Below the pieces are notes generated by a model. It was not told the origin of the DNA, made no database searches, and saw only the letters and a program-made list of their open reading frames with translations. The position numbers and the translations under genes were made by a program. From Papio anubis (Eukaryota > Chordata > Mammalia > Primates > Cercopithecidae), in the NCBI RefSeq assembly GCF_008728515.1, contig NC_044995.1, positions 9,621,104 through 9,685,103 of the forward strand: a DNA stretch of 64,000 bases. The letters are read 5' to 3'. Of the stretch, positions 24,401-32,099 are shown piece by piece; within the stretch, counting starts at the first letter, position 1, and each line of letters starts with the position of its first letter.

Positions 24401-27400
24401 GATCACACAGCAGCAGCAGCATCGTACGTTCCCACTCGATGTGCCCTTCCAGGGTCAGGTGCGTGAGGGTCCTCTTCCCAATGAAAGCAAGACAGAAGTC
24501 CCGGTAAGCAGTGTCAGGGCTGACGTTTTTAATCCTAGGGAAAAGCAGAAGAGATTCCACTTTGAGCGAGCAATCCTCACATTGTGTAGAGACATGTATA
24601 AAAGAAAAGCTGTTCCACATTTAGAAACTATTAGAAGTTCTTGGCCAGGCACGGCGGCTCGTGTCTGTAATCCCAGCACTTTGGGAGGCCGAGGCAGGAG
24701 GATCACCCGAGGTCAGGAGTTCGAGACCAGCCTGGGCAACATGTTGAAACCCCATCTCTACAAAAAATACAAAAATGAAGGCCAGGCGCAGTAGCTCACG
24801 TCTATAATCCCAGCACTTTGGGAGTCCGAGGCAAGAGAATCACTTGAGGTCAGGAGTTTGAGACCAGCCTGGGCAACATGGTGAAACCTCAACTCTACAA
24901 AAATACAAAAAGGCCGGGCACAGTGGCTCACGTCTGTAATCCCAGCACTTTGGGAGGCCGAGGCGGGCGGATCACGAGGTCAGGAGATCGAGACCATCCT
25001 GGCTAACACAGTGAAACCCCGTCTCTACTAAAAATACAAAAAATTAGCTGGGCGTGGTGACGGGCGCCTGCAGTCCCAGCTACTCGGGAGGCTGAGGCAG
25101 GAGAATGGCATGAATCTGGGAGGCGGAGGTTCCAGCGAGCCGAGATTGCGCCACTGCACTCCAGCCTGGGCGACAAAGCGAGACTCCATCTCAACAACAA
25201 CAACAAAAATACAAAAATTAGCGGGGGCCGAGACAGGCAGGTCACCTGAGGTCAGGAGTTCGAGGCCAGCCTGACCAACATGGTGAAGCCCCGTCTCTAC
25301 TAAAAATACAAAAAATTAGCCGGGTATTATGGTGGGTACTTGTAGTCCCAGCTACTCGGGAGACTGAAGCAGGAGAATGGCGGGAACCCAGGAGGTGGAG
25401 GTTGCAGTGAGCCGAGATCACGCCACTACACTCCAGCCTGGGCGACACAGCACGACTCCGTCTAAAGAAAAAAACACTCAAGAAGCAGAGGATCAGGATA
25501 AACAACTAATGGATACTAGGCTCAATACCTGGGTAATCCCAGCACTTTGGGAGGCCGAGACGGGCAGGATCACGACGTGTACCTATGTGAGATCGAGACC
25601 ATGCACTGGCTAACACGGTGACAACCCCGTCTGCTATGGTAACAAAATACAAAAACAGATAGCTGGGCCAGGCATGGTGGTTCATGCCTGTAATCCCAGC
25701 ACTTTTGAAGGCCAAGGCGGGTGCATCACCTTAGGTCAGAAGTTTGAGACCAGCCTGGCCAACATGGAGAAATTCCACCTCTACTAAAAACACAAGATTG
25801 CACCACTGCACTCCAGCCTGGGTGACAGAGTGAAATTCTGTCTCAAAAAAAAAAGAAAGAAAAGAAAAGAAAAAAACATAGCTGGAAAATCCCCAAATCC
25901 ATGGAGATGAAACAACACATTTCTAAATTAAAAAAAAAAAAAGTGCAAGAAGCTGAGTCATGGTTCAGGGTCTCCTTTGCAAGAGGAGTTTCTGCTTACT
26001 CCACTTTCTGCAGATGACAGGTGCTACGGGTTATGTGGTCACAAAGAATCCGCACAGAAGAGTCGCTCAGGAAGCTTTGTTTCACTTCTAGAAACTTCAG
26101 ATTGCTGTTTGAGCTGAAGAGAGAGCAGAAATCCGTCCAGAGGCGAAGAGAGCGAAGATCCTGCTGAGCCCAGCTGGGAAGGGTTACGTAGCTGCACCTG
26201 CGGGAGGACACACATTCGTCTCCTATGCCTAGTACCTGCGTCGGGGGACGGGTGTCTGCAAACCACATTTCAATGGCAAAAACCACAATTACTTTTGCAC
26301 CAACCTAAAACAGTGTCTATAGTAAGCAATATTGAATCACATACTTTGCTAGGAGTATAGATCTTAAGTTTTACAAAAAAAATAAAATAGCCAGGTGTGG
26401 TGGCTCACACCCTCCTTGGCCTCCCAGCACTTTGGGAGGCCGAGGCGGGTAGATCACGAGGTCAGGAGATTGAGACCATCCTGGCTAACACAGTGAAACC
26501 CCGTCTCTACTAAAAATACAAGAAAATTAGCCGGGCGTGGTGACGGGCGCCTGTAGTCCCAGCTACTCGCGAGAGAGCTTGCAGTGAGCAGAGATTGCGC
26601 CACTGCACTCCAGCCTGGGTGACAGAGCAAGACTCTGTCTCAAAAAAAAAAAAAAATTACCTCCCTGCCATTGTTATATATGAAACGGCTCAAGTGTTTG
26701 GGGATATTCAGCACCATTCCCACCTGAAAACTAAACACTTAAAAGTCTGTCTTTTAAGCCTCAATTCCTGGCCGGGCTGAGTGAGTGAAGACAGGTGAGG
26801 GGGAAGGAGGTGGTGCAGCAGACCAAACAGTGCAGACAGGCCGGGTGTAGTGGCTCAGGTCTGTAATTCCAGCACTTTGGGAAGCCGAGGCGGGCAGATC
26901 ATCTGAGGTCAGGGTTTCAAGACCAGCCTGGCCAATGTGATGAAACCCCGTCTCTACTAAAACTACAAAAATTAGCTGGGCATGGTGGCAGGCGGCTGTA
27001 GTCCAAGCTACCGGAGAGGCTGAGGCAGGAGAATCGCCTGAACCTAGGAGGTTGCAGTGAGCCATTGCACTCCAGCCTGGGTAACAAGAGCAAAACTCTG
27101 TCCACAAAAAAAAAAAAAAAAAAAAAAAGCCCCAATTCCTAATTGCCAAATTGCATCTCCGTATTGAACTGTGAAGCTGGAAGAAAGTCCAGCCAGAGGG
27201 AAATTGTGACCGTCAGCCACAGGGCACAGGAGACGCTGGCCTCTTCCTAGTGGAGCGTGGGATGGGAAAACAGTTCTTACCTCTCAAATTCAATGTCTGG
27301 TTCGAAATCCACGTAATTCTCCAGGAACACCCCCTTTGCTACCTGCAGTGAGACTTTCTCCAAGTCTCGACACTGCTTCAGGCTGAAGGAACAGTGCATC

Positions 27401-30400
27401 ATTTCAGAAGTATTTGTCAAGTTAATAGAAATTTTCTTGAGCGGGGCCACCACCACCTTTGCCAGCTCCTCCTCCTGAGACTCGTACAGGCAGCACAAGA
27501 CCTCCTTCAGGTCTGTCATGGATAAGGGCTTATTGGCATGAAGATTGGCTTTGCATCGCAGCAATTCCTGTTTGATCTCCGGTGACATCCGGCAGCCAAA
27601 AGTGGCCTCCAACTCCTTGACTCTCTTCTCATTAGCCAGGCCGAATAAGAAGTGCCCTACTTGGATCAGGTCGGGGTTCTTGAGTCTTTCTTCTTCGGAA
27701 AGCAGCTTCTGCACGTCCCCAATGTCCCAGGCATGGCCGTCCCTGTCCTCCTCCTCCTTCTCCAGGGCGTAGAACAGCGCAGTGAGAAACTGCTGGAAGC
27801 TGAGGTGGATGAAGGAGTAGCAGCCTTTGGAGACTCTGTCCTGGCGGAGGATGTCTCTGTCCAGGAACAGGCGGAGGTCGGACTCCTGCACCCCAGCGCT
27901 TTCCAGGTCCTCTCCGTGGAGCACGGACATCTGCGCCCACAAACCCTGCGCGGCCAGGAGGCTCAGCGCCCGCAGCGCGCCCCAGAGCTGTGCGCCCTGC
28001 GGGAACTGGCTGCAGAGGAAGCGCAGGAACAGCCCCGTGCTGGTGAGGCAGGTGGGGGCCGGGTCCTCCCCCTTCTCCATCTGCAGCTTCAGAGTCGTGC
28101 ACACGATCCAGCACACCGCGGGCGCCGAGCCCAGCTGGAACAGGGCCGCGTTGCTCCTCATCAACTCAAAGGCACGCATGGCTTGGTCCTCGTCTCCAAA
28201 GTGTCTCAGGAAATAGGCCCTCCTGTCCGACTCCAGGAACCCCTCCACCCTTATGTAGGTGGGCTGCTGCACCAGGAGCTGGAGGTCCCTCAGGGCCCTG
28301 GGCCGCGTGGTGACCAGCAGGGTTGCCTTGGGTAACATCTTCCTCTTCAGCAAACTCCCCAGGAGGACCGGCACCGGCTTCTGCTGCGTCCAGTCCCCGC
28401 AGATGTCCTGGATCAGCGCCCCAGGTGGGACTTTCAGCTCATCGAGGCCGTCGACCACGAACAGGATTCTCTGTGCTTGGGCTAGGATGCTTGGAATGTC
28501 ATCCTGCAATTCAGGCCAGTCTTTGGAGATCAGCTCTGCAAAACTGCACGGGCCCATGCGGCTGAGCTCCTTGCAGCTGAGGTAGAAAGCGTATCTGACC
28601 ATCGGGCTGAGGTTGCAGTCTGTCCAGTCCAGCATACACTTTTTGGCCAGTGTGGTTTTCCCCACGCCCGCGGGGCCGTGCAGCACCACGGTGTAAGGTG
28701 TTAGCTTCCCGGGTGTTCTGGGATTCAAGAATGGAATGAACCGCTGGTGTCTCAGAATGACGTCGTCATGGAAACTGTCAATGTCTCCTTGCCAAAAGGT
28801 GTTCTTCCAGACCAAAGATTGTTTCTGCATTGAATTTCTCCGTCCCTCCTTTTCACCTGCAGTGACAGCCCATAGGACAGTTGAGGTTGATGATTACGCT
28901 CTTCTAAAAATAACTTTGCCAAGTACCAGAAATGAGGGCCGGGTACGGTGGCTCACGCCTGTAATCCCAGCACTTCAGGAGGCCGAGGTGGGTGGATCAC
29001 TTGAGGTCAGGAGTTCAAAACCAACCTGGCCAAGATAGTGAAACCCCGTCTCTACTAAAAATACAAAACATTAGCTGGGGGTAGTGGCGGGCGCCTGTAA
29101 TCCCAGCTACTCAAGAGGCTGAGGCAGAGAATTGCTTGAACCCGGGAGGTGGGGGTTGCAATGAGCAGAGATGGAACCACTGCACTCCAGCCTGGGGGAC
29201 AGAGCAAGATTCTGTCTCAAAAAAAAAAAAAAAAAAAAAAATACCAGAAATGAAGAAAACCAGGAAGAAATGATGCACCTTGCACGCTCTCAAACACCAC
29301 ACTCATGACCACACGACCGTATTTACCCACCTGGCTTTGCTAACTCTGAGTCTTCTTCTTCATCTCCCAGCTGAGGGTTATCTATTTCTTGCACCTGTCC
29401 GGCCTCTGTAAAATACTTAGATGTAAGCCTGACACAGCAATTTGCACTGCGTAAATCAGACATTATTATATATAAAGTGTCAGCCGGGCGCGGCAGCTCA
29501 CGCCTGTAATCCCAGCACTTCGGGAGGCCAAGGTGGGTGGATCACTTGAGGTCAGGAGTTCAAAACCAACCTGGCCAAGATAGTGAAACCCCGTTTTCTA
29601 CTAAAAATACAAAACATTAGCTGGGGGTAGTGGCGGGCGCCTGTAATCCCAGCTACTCAAGAGGCTGAGGCAGAGAATTGCTTGAACCCGGGAGGTGGGG
29701 GCTGCAATGAGCAGAGATGGAACCACTGCACTCCAGCCTGGGGGACAGAGCAAGATTCTGTACTCAGAAATGAAGAAAACCAGGAAGAAGTGATGAACCT
29801 TGCACGCTCTCAAACACTCACACTCATGACCACATGACCGTATTTACCCACCTGGCTTTGCTAACTCTGAGTCTTCTTCTGCATCTCCCAGCTGAGGGTT
29901 ATCTATTTCTTGCACCTGTCCGGCCTCTGTAAAATACTTAGATGTAAGCCTGACACAGCAATTTGCACTGCATAAATCAGACGTTATTATACATAAAGTG
30001 TCAGCCGGGCGCGGCGGCTCACGCCTGTAATCCCAACACTTTGGAAGGCTGAGGTGGGCAGATCACAAGGTCAGGAGCTCAAGACCAGCCTGGCCAACAT
30101 GGCAAAACCCCATCTCTACTAAAAATACCAAAAAAAAAAAAAAGAGAAGAAGACCAAGTGATGAGGCAAAGGGCCAGAAACCCCACCCCCCGGGGGCCAG
30201 ATAGAAGAATCACTTGAACCTGGAGGCGGAGGTTGCAGTGAGCCAAGATCTCACCACTGCACTCCAGCCTGGGCAACAGAGTGAGACCCTGTCTCAAAAA
30301 AAAAGTGTCAAATATATACATATATATTTACAGATGGGGTCTCGATATGTTCCCCAGACTGGATTCAAACTCCTGGGTTCAAGCAATCCTCCCACCTCAA

Positions 30401-32055
30401 GACTCCTGAGTAGCTGGGACTACAGGAACACATCACTGCCTTTGGCTCAAATATTCTTTTTTTTTTTTTTTTTTTGGGTCCTATTGGCCCCACCCTTGTA
30501 ACCTCATTTCATCTTTACTCCTGAAGCCCTATCTCCAAATACATAGTCACATGGCAGGTGGGGAGGCGGTTAGAGCTTCAGTATAAGTTTTCTGGACACA
30601 ATTCAGTACCTGGTTTAGAGATTGTCTGGTTTTTTTTTTTCTCTCTAGAATAACTAGCATGTTATTTCCTGACAAATAGAAACTCGAATCTTTCCCGCAT
30701 TTAAAAATAGAACAACTTGCTTCTTCAAAAACACAGAATTACCATATGACCTAGCAATTTTGCCCCCACAGAACAGAGTCAATAGGTATCCTTCCAGACC
30801 AAAGATCGTTTCTCCATAATGTTTCCGGAGGAGGCAGAGGGTGCAGTAAGATTGTGTCACTGCACTCCAGCCTGGCGACAAAGCAAAACTCCATCTCAAA
30901 AAAACATAAAATAATAAAATTATTCCAAAACAAAGTGTTTAAAAGCATGCTGCCAGACATGGTGGCTCACACCTGTAATCTCAGCCTCTTGGGAGACTGA
31001 GGCAAGAGAATTTCTTGAGCCCAGGAGTTCGAAACCAGCCTCATCAACATAGCAAGACCCTATCTCTACAAAAGAGAAGAAAAAATGAGCTTGGAAGGCT
31101 GAGATGGGATGATAGCATGAGCCCAGGAGTTGGAGGCTGCAGTGAACCATGATCGCACCACTGCACTCCAGCCTGGGCAACAGATTGAAATCCTGTCTCG
31201 AAGGAAAAAAAAAAATGCTGAGCCAAGCACAGGACAGGTACCTGTATCTCCAGCTACTCAACAGGCTGAGGCAGGAGGATTGCTTAAGGCAAGGCATTTG
31301 AGGCTGTACTGTACTGTGATTATGGCTGTGAAGAGCCTGGGCAATGTAGCAAGACCACATCTCTTAAAATATGCTAAAAATGCAAAACAGGTAATAAGAA
31401 AGTTAAGATCATGAGTATATATACAAATCTATCTAATTTTTTTGAGATAGAGTCTCACTCCGTTGCCCAGGCTGGAGTGCAATGGCACTATCTCGGCTCA
31501 CAGCAACCTCCGCCTCCCGGGTTCAAGGGATTCTCCTGCCTCTGCCTCCTGAATCGCAGGGATTACACACACCCACCACCCCCGGCTAATTTTTGTATTT
31601 TTAGTAGAGACGGGGTTTTACCATGTTGGTCAGGCAGGTCTCAAACTCCTGACCTCAGGTGATCCCCTCCCCCCCGGCTCAGCTTCCCAAATCGCTAGGG
31701 TTACAGGCATGAGCCACCGCACCCGGCCAGGGCTCCTTCTTTGTTACAAATGACCAGGACACCGCAGGTTCTACTTACCCAGCATCTCAGCCTTTGCCAT
31801 CTTACACAATTCTGTGAGGTTCATCTCTTCCAAGACAGTCACAGTTGCACTCCTTATCCAATTTTCTGAGGACGTGTGGATTAGAATTTCTGCCAGCTTC
31901 TTGCCGTCAGCCTCTTCCACCTCAGACCACCGGGTCTGCTGCAGCACGTCTTCCAGGGGAAGAGCCCTTAAGAGGGATTTGAAACTCTTTAATTCATCCT
32001 CGTTCAGCTGCTCCAGAAGGGTCTGCAGCGTCCACTCGAGCTGTGGGGATGTCAT
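12188..32055 (-). CDS. NLRP7: NLRP7, complete coding region
   Basis: NOD-like receptor with pyrin, NACHT and leucine-rich repeat domains. It acts in the cytosol. From the literature, biallelic loss in women causes recurrent hydatidiform mole, and the protein is linked to inflammasome and IL-1beta control. Exons on the minus strand are 32055-31779 (coding part), 29926-29852 and/or 29405-29331, 28856-27281, 26197-26000, 24534-24364, 22736-22566, 21616-21446, 19477-19310, 16605-16435 and 12320-12188. With one linker copy the CDS is 3111 bp (1036 codons plus stop), against 1037 residues in the long human isoform as I recall. Walker A is at residues about 178-185 and Walker B at about 250-257. No frameshift or premature stop is visible. 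The neighbour NLRP2 is a divergent paralogue with the same exon phases. Confidence 0.97.
12321..16434. repeat. NLRP7 last intron: Alu cluster
   Basis: Alus at about 12455-12765 (minus), 12835-13125, 13150-13400, 13402-13533 plus 13832-13990 (one copy split by 13538-13830), 14010-14270, 14873-15010, 15100-15395, 15822-15955, 15957-16245 and 16245-16430 (all plus), with a minus fragment at 14440-14520. Unique DNA lies at 14290-14440, 14520-14870 and 15400-15820, where I see no exon. A purine-rich GGGAAA tract follows at 15001-15065. Confidence 0.85.
13538..13830 (+). mobile_element. Young Old World monkey AluY inserted in an older Alu
   Basis: A full-length Alu with AAAACTAGCCGGGCG and GAGATCCAGCCACTGC, bases typical of cercopithecoid AluY. 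It interrupts an older Alu within the middle A-run: the older copy continues with ATTAGCCGGGCATGG right after the new A-tail. Confidence 0.8.
16435..16605 (-). CDS. NLRP7: NLRP7 LRR exon, isoform-variable in human
   Basis: A 171-bp exon encoding LWSCSLMPFYCQHLGSAL, then NQKLETLDLGQNHLWKSG and TGSLKTLR. The acceptor at 16606-16607 gives exactly 57 codons; an internal AG at 16569-16570 would give a 134-bp frame-breaking exon and is unlikely. As I recall, human NLRP7 isoforms of 980 and 1037 residues differ by 57 residues, which this exon would explain. Alus flank it closely: the A-run of one ends 5-6 bases from the donor. Confidence 0.9.
16606..19309. repeat. NLRP7 intron: Alus and an old repeat
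   Basis: Plus-strand Alus at about 16650-16790, 16790-17070, 17085-17275, 17906-18205, 18652-18955 and 18994-19290, with a minus fragment at 17650-17795. Positions 17560-17640 (GACCATAAGGCCCTGTAGG) resemble an old interspersed repeat split by that Alu. Unique DNA lies at 17280-17560 and 18205-18650; no exon is seen there. Confidence 0.83.
19310..19477 (-). CDS. NLRP7: NLRP7 LRR exon
   Basis: A 168-bp exon, one codon shorter than the usual 171 bp. It encodes LQQCSITKRGCRYLSEAL, then CSLTNLDLSLNQIARG and NCNLKHLR. Acceptor TATCCTGCAG, donor GTAGGC, which is weaker than the others. Confidence 0.94.
19478..21445. repeat. NLRP7 intron: Alus and microsatellites
   Basis: Plus-strand Alus at about 19610-19755, 19755-20060 and 20112-20280; minus-strand Alus at 20490-20735 and 20980-21270. 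A TA then CA microsatellite lies at 20055-20115 between two Alus. Unique DNA lies at 20285-20485 and 20740-20975. Confidence 0.85.
21372..21428. repeat. CA/TG dinucleotide repeat by a 5' splice site
   Basis: An impure then pure CA repeat on plus, TG in the NLRP7 transcript. It begins about 18 bases downstream of the donor of the 21616-21446 exon. Confidence 0.93.
21446..21616 (-). CDS. NLRP7: NLRP7 LRR exon next to a TG repeat
   Basis: A 171-bp exon encoding LENCRLTEASCKDLAAVL, then LTHLCLAKNPIGDTGVK and ECKLQAL. Acceptor TTTTGCAG, donor GTAAGT. In transcript orientation a long TG repeat begins about 18 bases after the exon end. Confidence 0.95.
21617..24363. repeat. NLRP7 introns: mostly minus-strand Alus
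   Basis: Minus-strand Alus at about 21840-21990, 22018-22305, 22305-22445, 22793-23090 and 23320-23455, and a plus-strand Alu at 23500-23810. Unique DNA lies at 23100-23320 and 23815-24360; the latter has no convincing exon besides the coding one that follows. Confidence 0.83.
22566..22736 (-). CDS. NLRP7: NLRP7 LRR exon
   Basis: A 171-bp exon encoding LGGHCATSEQWVDFFYVL, then NQSLRHLHLSASVLLDEG and HFLQMLS. Acceptor TTTTCACAG, donor GTAAGT. Confidence 0.95.
24364..24534 (-). CDS. NLRP7: NLRP7 LRR exon
   Basis: A 171-bp exon, one LRR pair, encoding IKNVSPDTAYRDFCLAF, then LTHLTLEGHIEWERT and HKCNLQYLR. Acceptor CCCTAG, donor GTGGGT. Confidence 0.95.
24535..25999. repeat. NLRP7 intron: plus-strand Alu array
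   Basis: Plus-strand Alus in tandem at about 24645-24780, 24780-24910, 24912-25215, 25225-25470, 25530-25660 (with many odd insertions) and 25665-25850. Confidence 0.85.
26000..26197 (-). CDS. NLRP7: NLRP7 exon: first LRR-region exon
   Basis: A 198-bp exon with acceptor TCCCGCAG and donor GTAAGC. It encodes CSYVTLPSWAQQDLRSL, then NSNLKFLEVKQSFLSD and STCHLQKVE. It starts the ribonuclease-inhibitor-type leucine-rich repeats. Codon phase is preserved (AG+G, then GA+G). Confidence 0.94.
26267..26308 (+). mobile_element. MADE1 mariner half-element
   Basis: Ends in CAATTACTTTTGCACCAACC, preceded by CAATGGCAAAAACCA. This is one half of the palindromic MADE1 MITE, the element family behind many miR-548 genes. 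Only one arm is present, so a hairpin is not expected. Confidence 0.85.
26310..27280. repeat. NLRP7 intron: two Alus
   Basis: Plus-strand Alus at about 26390-26655 and 26838-27125. Short unique sequence remains around 26660-26835 and 27130-27280. Confidence 0.87.
27281..28856 (-). CDS. NLRP7: NLRP7 NACHT exon
   Basis: A 1576-bp exon, acceptor CACTGCAG and donor GTAAGA. It encodes the end of the linker (EKEGRRNS), the fish-specific-type NACHT-associated segment (WKNTFWQGDIDSFHDD), and the NACHT ATPase with Walker A GPAGVGKTT and Walker B ILFVVDGLDEL. Helical and winged-helix parts follow (SFIHLSFQQFLTALFYALE), then HD2. One residue is missing relative to the human EKEEGEDRDGH stretch as I remember it. 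The long open frame on the opposite strand here is a shadow. Confidence 0.97.
29331..29405 (-). CDS. NLRP7: NLRP7 linker exon, copy A (tandem duplicate)
   Basis: Same length, phase and splice sites as copy B, exactly 521 bp away. It differs within the exon at codon GAA versus GCA (GDEEEDSELAKPG). At 75 bp with matching phases it can be spliced alone, in place of, or together with copy B without breaking the frame. Inclusion of both would add 25 residues. Which is used cannot be read from the sequence. Confidence 0.8.
29852..29926 (-). CDS. NLRP7: NLRP7 linker exon, copy B
   Basis: A 75-bp exon with acceptor TTTTACAG and donor GTGGGT. It encodes (E)AGQVQEIDNPQLGDAEEDS then ELAKP. The GDAEEDSELAKPG stretch matches human NLRP7 as I recall it, so this copy is the closer match. 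It is acidic and links the pyrin and NACHT domains. Confidence 0.9.
30003..31778. repeat. NLRP7 intron after the pyrin exon: Alus and L1 scraps
   Basis: An interrupted plus-strand Alu at 30003-30305, a minus fragment at 30318-30450, plus-strand fragments at 30830-30905, 30950-31095, 31095-31215 and 31220-31395, and a minus-strand Alu at 31438-31728. Positions 30725-30780 (GAATTACCATATGACCTAGC) are L1-like. Confidence 0.8.
30785..30826 (-). pseudogene. Relic of the NLRP7 NACHT-exon 5' border
   Basis: The minus strand reads ATGGAGAAACGATCTTTGGT then CTGGAAGGATACC. This lines up with ATGCAGAAACAATCTTTGGT then CTGGAAGAACACC at the start of the real NACHT exon (28828 downward). A weaker CGGAAACATT precedes it and corresponds to CGGAGAAATT. 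Only about 45 bases match and no usable exon remains. Confidence 0.7.
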
Positions 32056-32094
32056 AATGCTCCACGTATGAGACCTTAGGTTAAGGCTGAAGAA
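31779..32094 (-). CDS. NLRP7: NLRP7 exon 2: pyrin domain and start codon
   Basis: The acceptor is TTTTTTCTCCCAG before 32094 and the donor is GTAAGT from 31778. The ATG is at 32055-32053 and 39 bases of 5' UTR precede it within the exon. The 92 complete codons encode a pyrin (DAPIN) domain: MTSPQLEWTLQTLLEQL, then EVEEADGKKLAEIL and MNLTELCKMAKAEML. The exon ends one base into a codon, which fits the AG start of the next exon (G+AG, Glu). Confidence 0.96.
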
Positions 32095-32099
32095 CTGGG

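Larger units (their letters stand above)
28937..30015. repeat. Tandem duplication (521-bp unit) carrying an NLRP7 exon
   Basis: An Alu at 28937-29243 plus flank and exon copy A is repeated as an Alu at 29483-29765 plus flank and exon copy B. Corresponding bases such as the exon donors are 521 bp apart. Both units end with ATAAAGTGTCAGCCGGGCGC, where the next Alu begins (29475 and 29998). Diagnostic Alu oddities are shared, including ATTAGCTGGGGGTAGTGG and GCAGAGATGGAACCACTGC. Breakpoints therefore lie inside Alus. Confidence 0.93.

Noticed and set aside
26267..26308. A miR-548 hairpin gene
   Set aside because: Only one arm of MADE1 is present, so the palindrome needed for the hairpin is missing.
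27652..28335. Long open frame of 227 codons on the plus strand
   Set aside because: It is the shadow of the GC-rich NLRP7 NACHT exon on the opposite strand. Its sequence has no domain and the minus-strand frame is clearly the real one.
29331..29926. Two separate genes or a pseudogene copy next to NLRP7
   Set aside because: Only the linker exon and its Alu flanks are doubled. No other exon is repeated, so it is an internal duplication.
28937..30015. Assembly artefact as the sole cause of the linker-exon duplication
   Set aside because: The two copies differ at several bases, including inside the exon, which favours a real duplication that has had time to diverge. It still deserves a read-level check.
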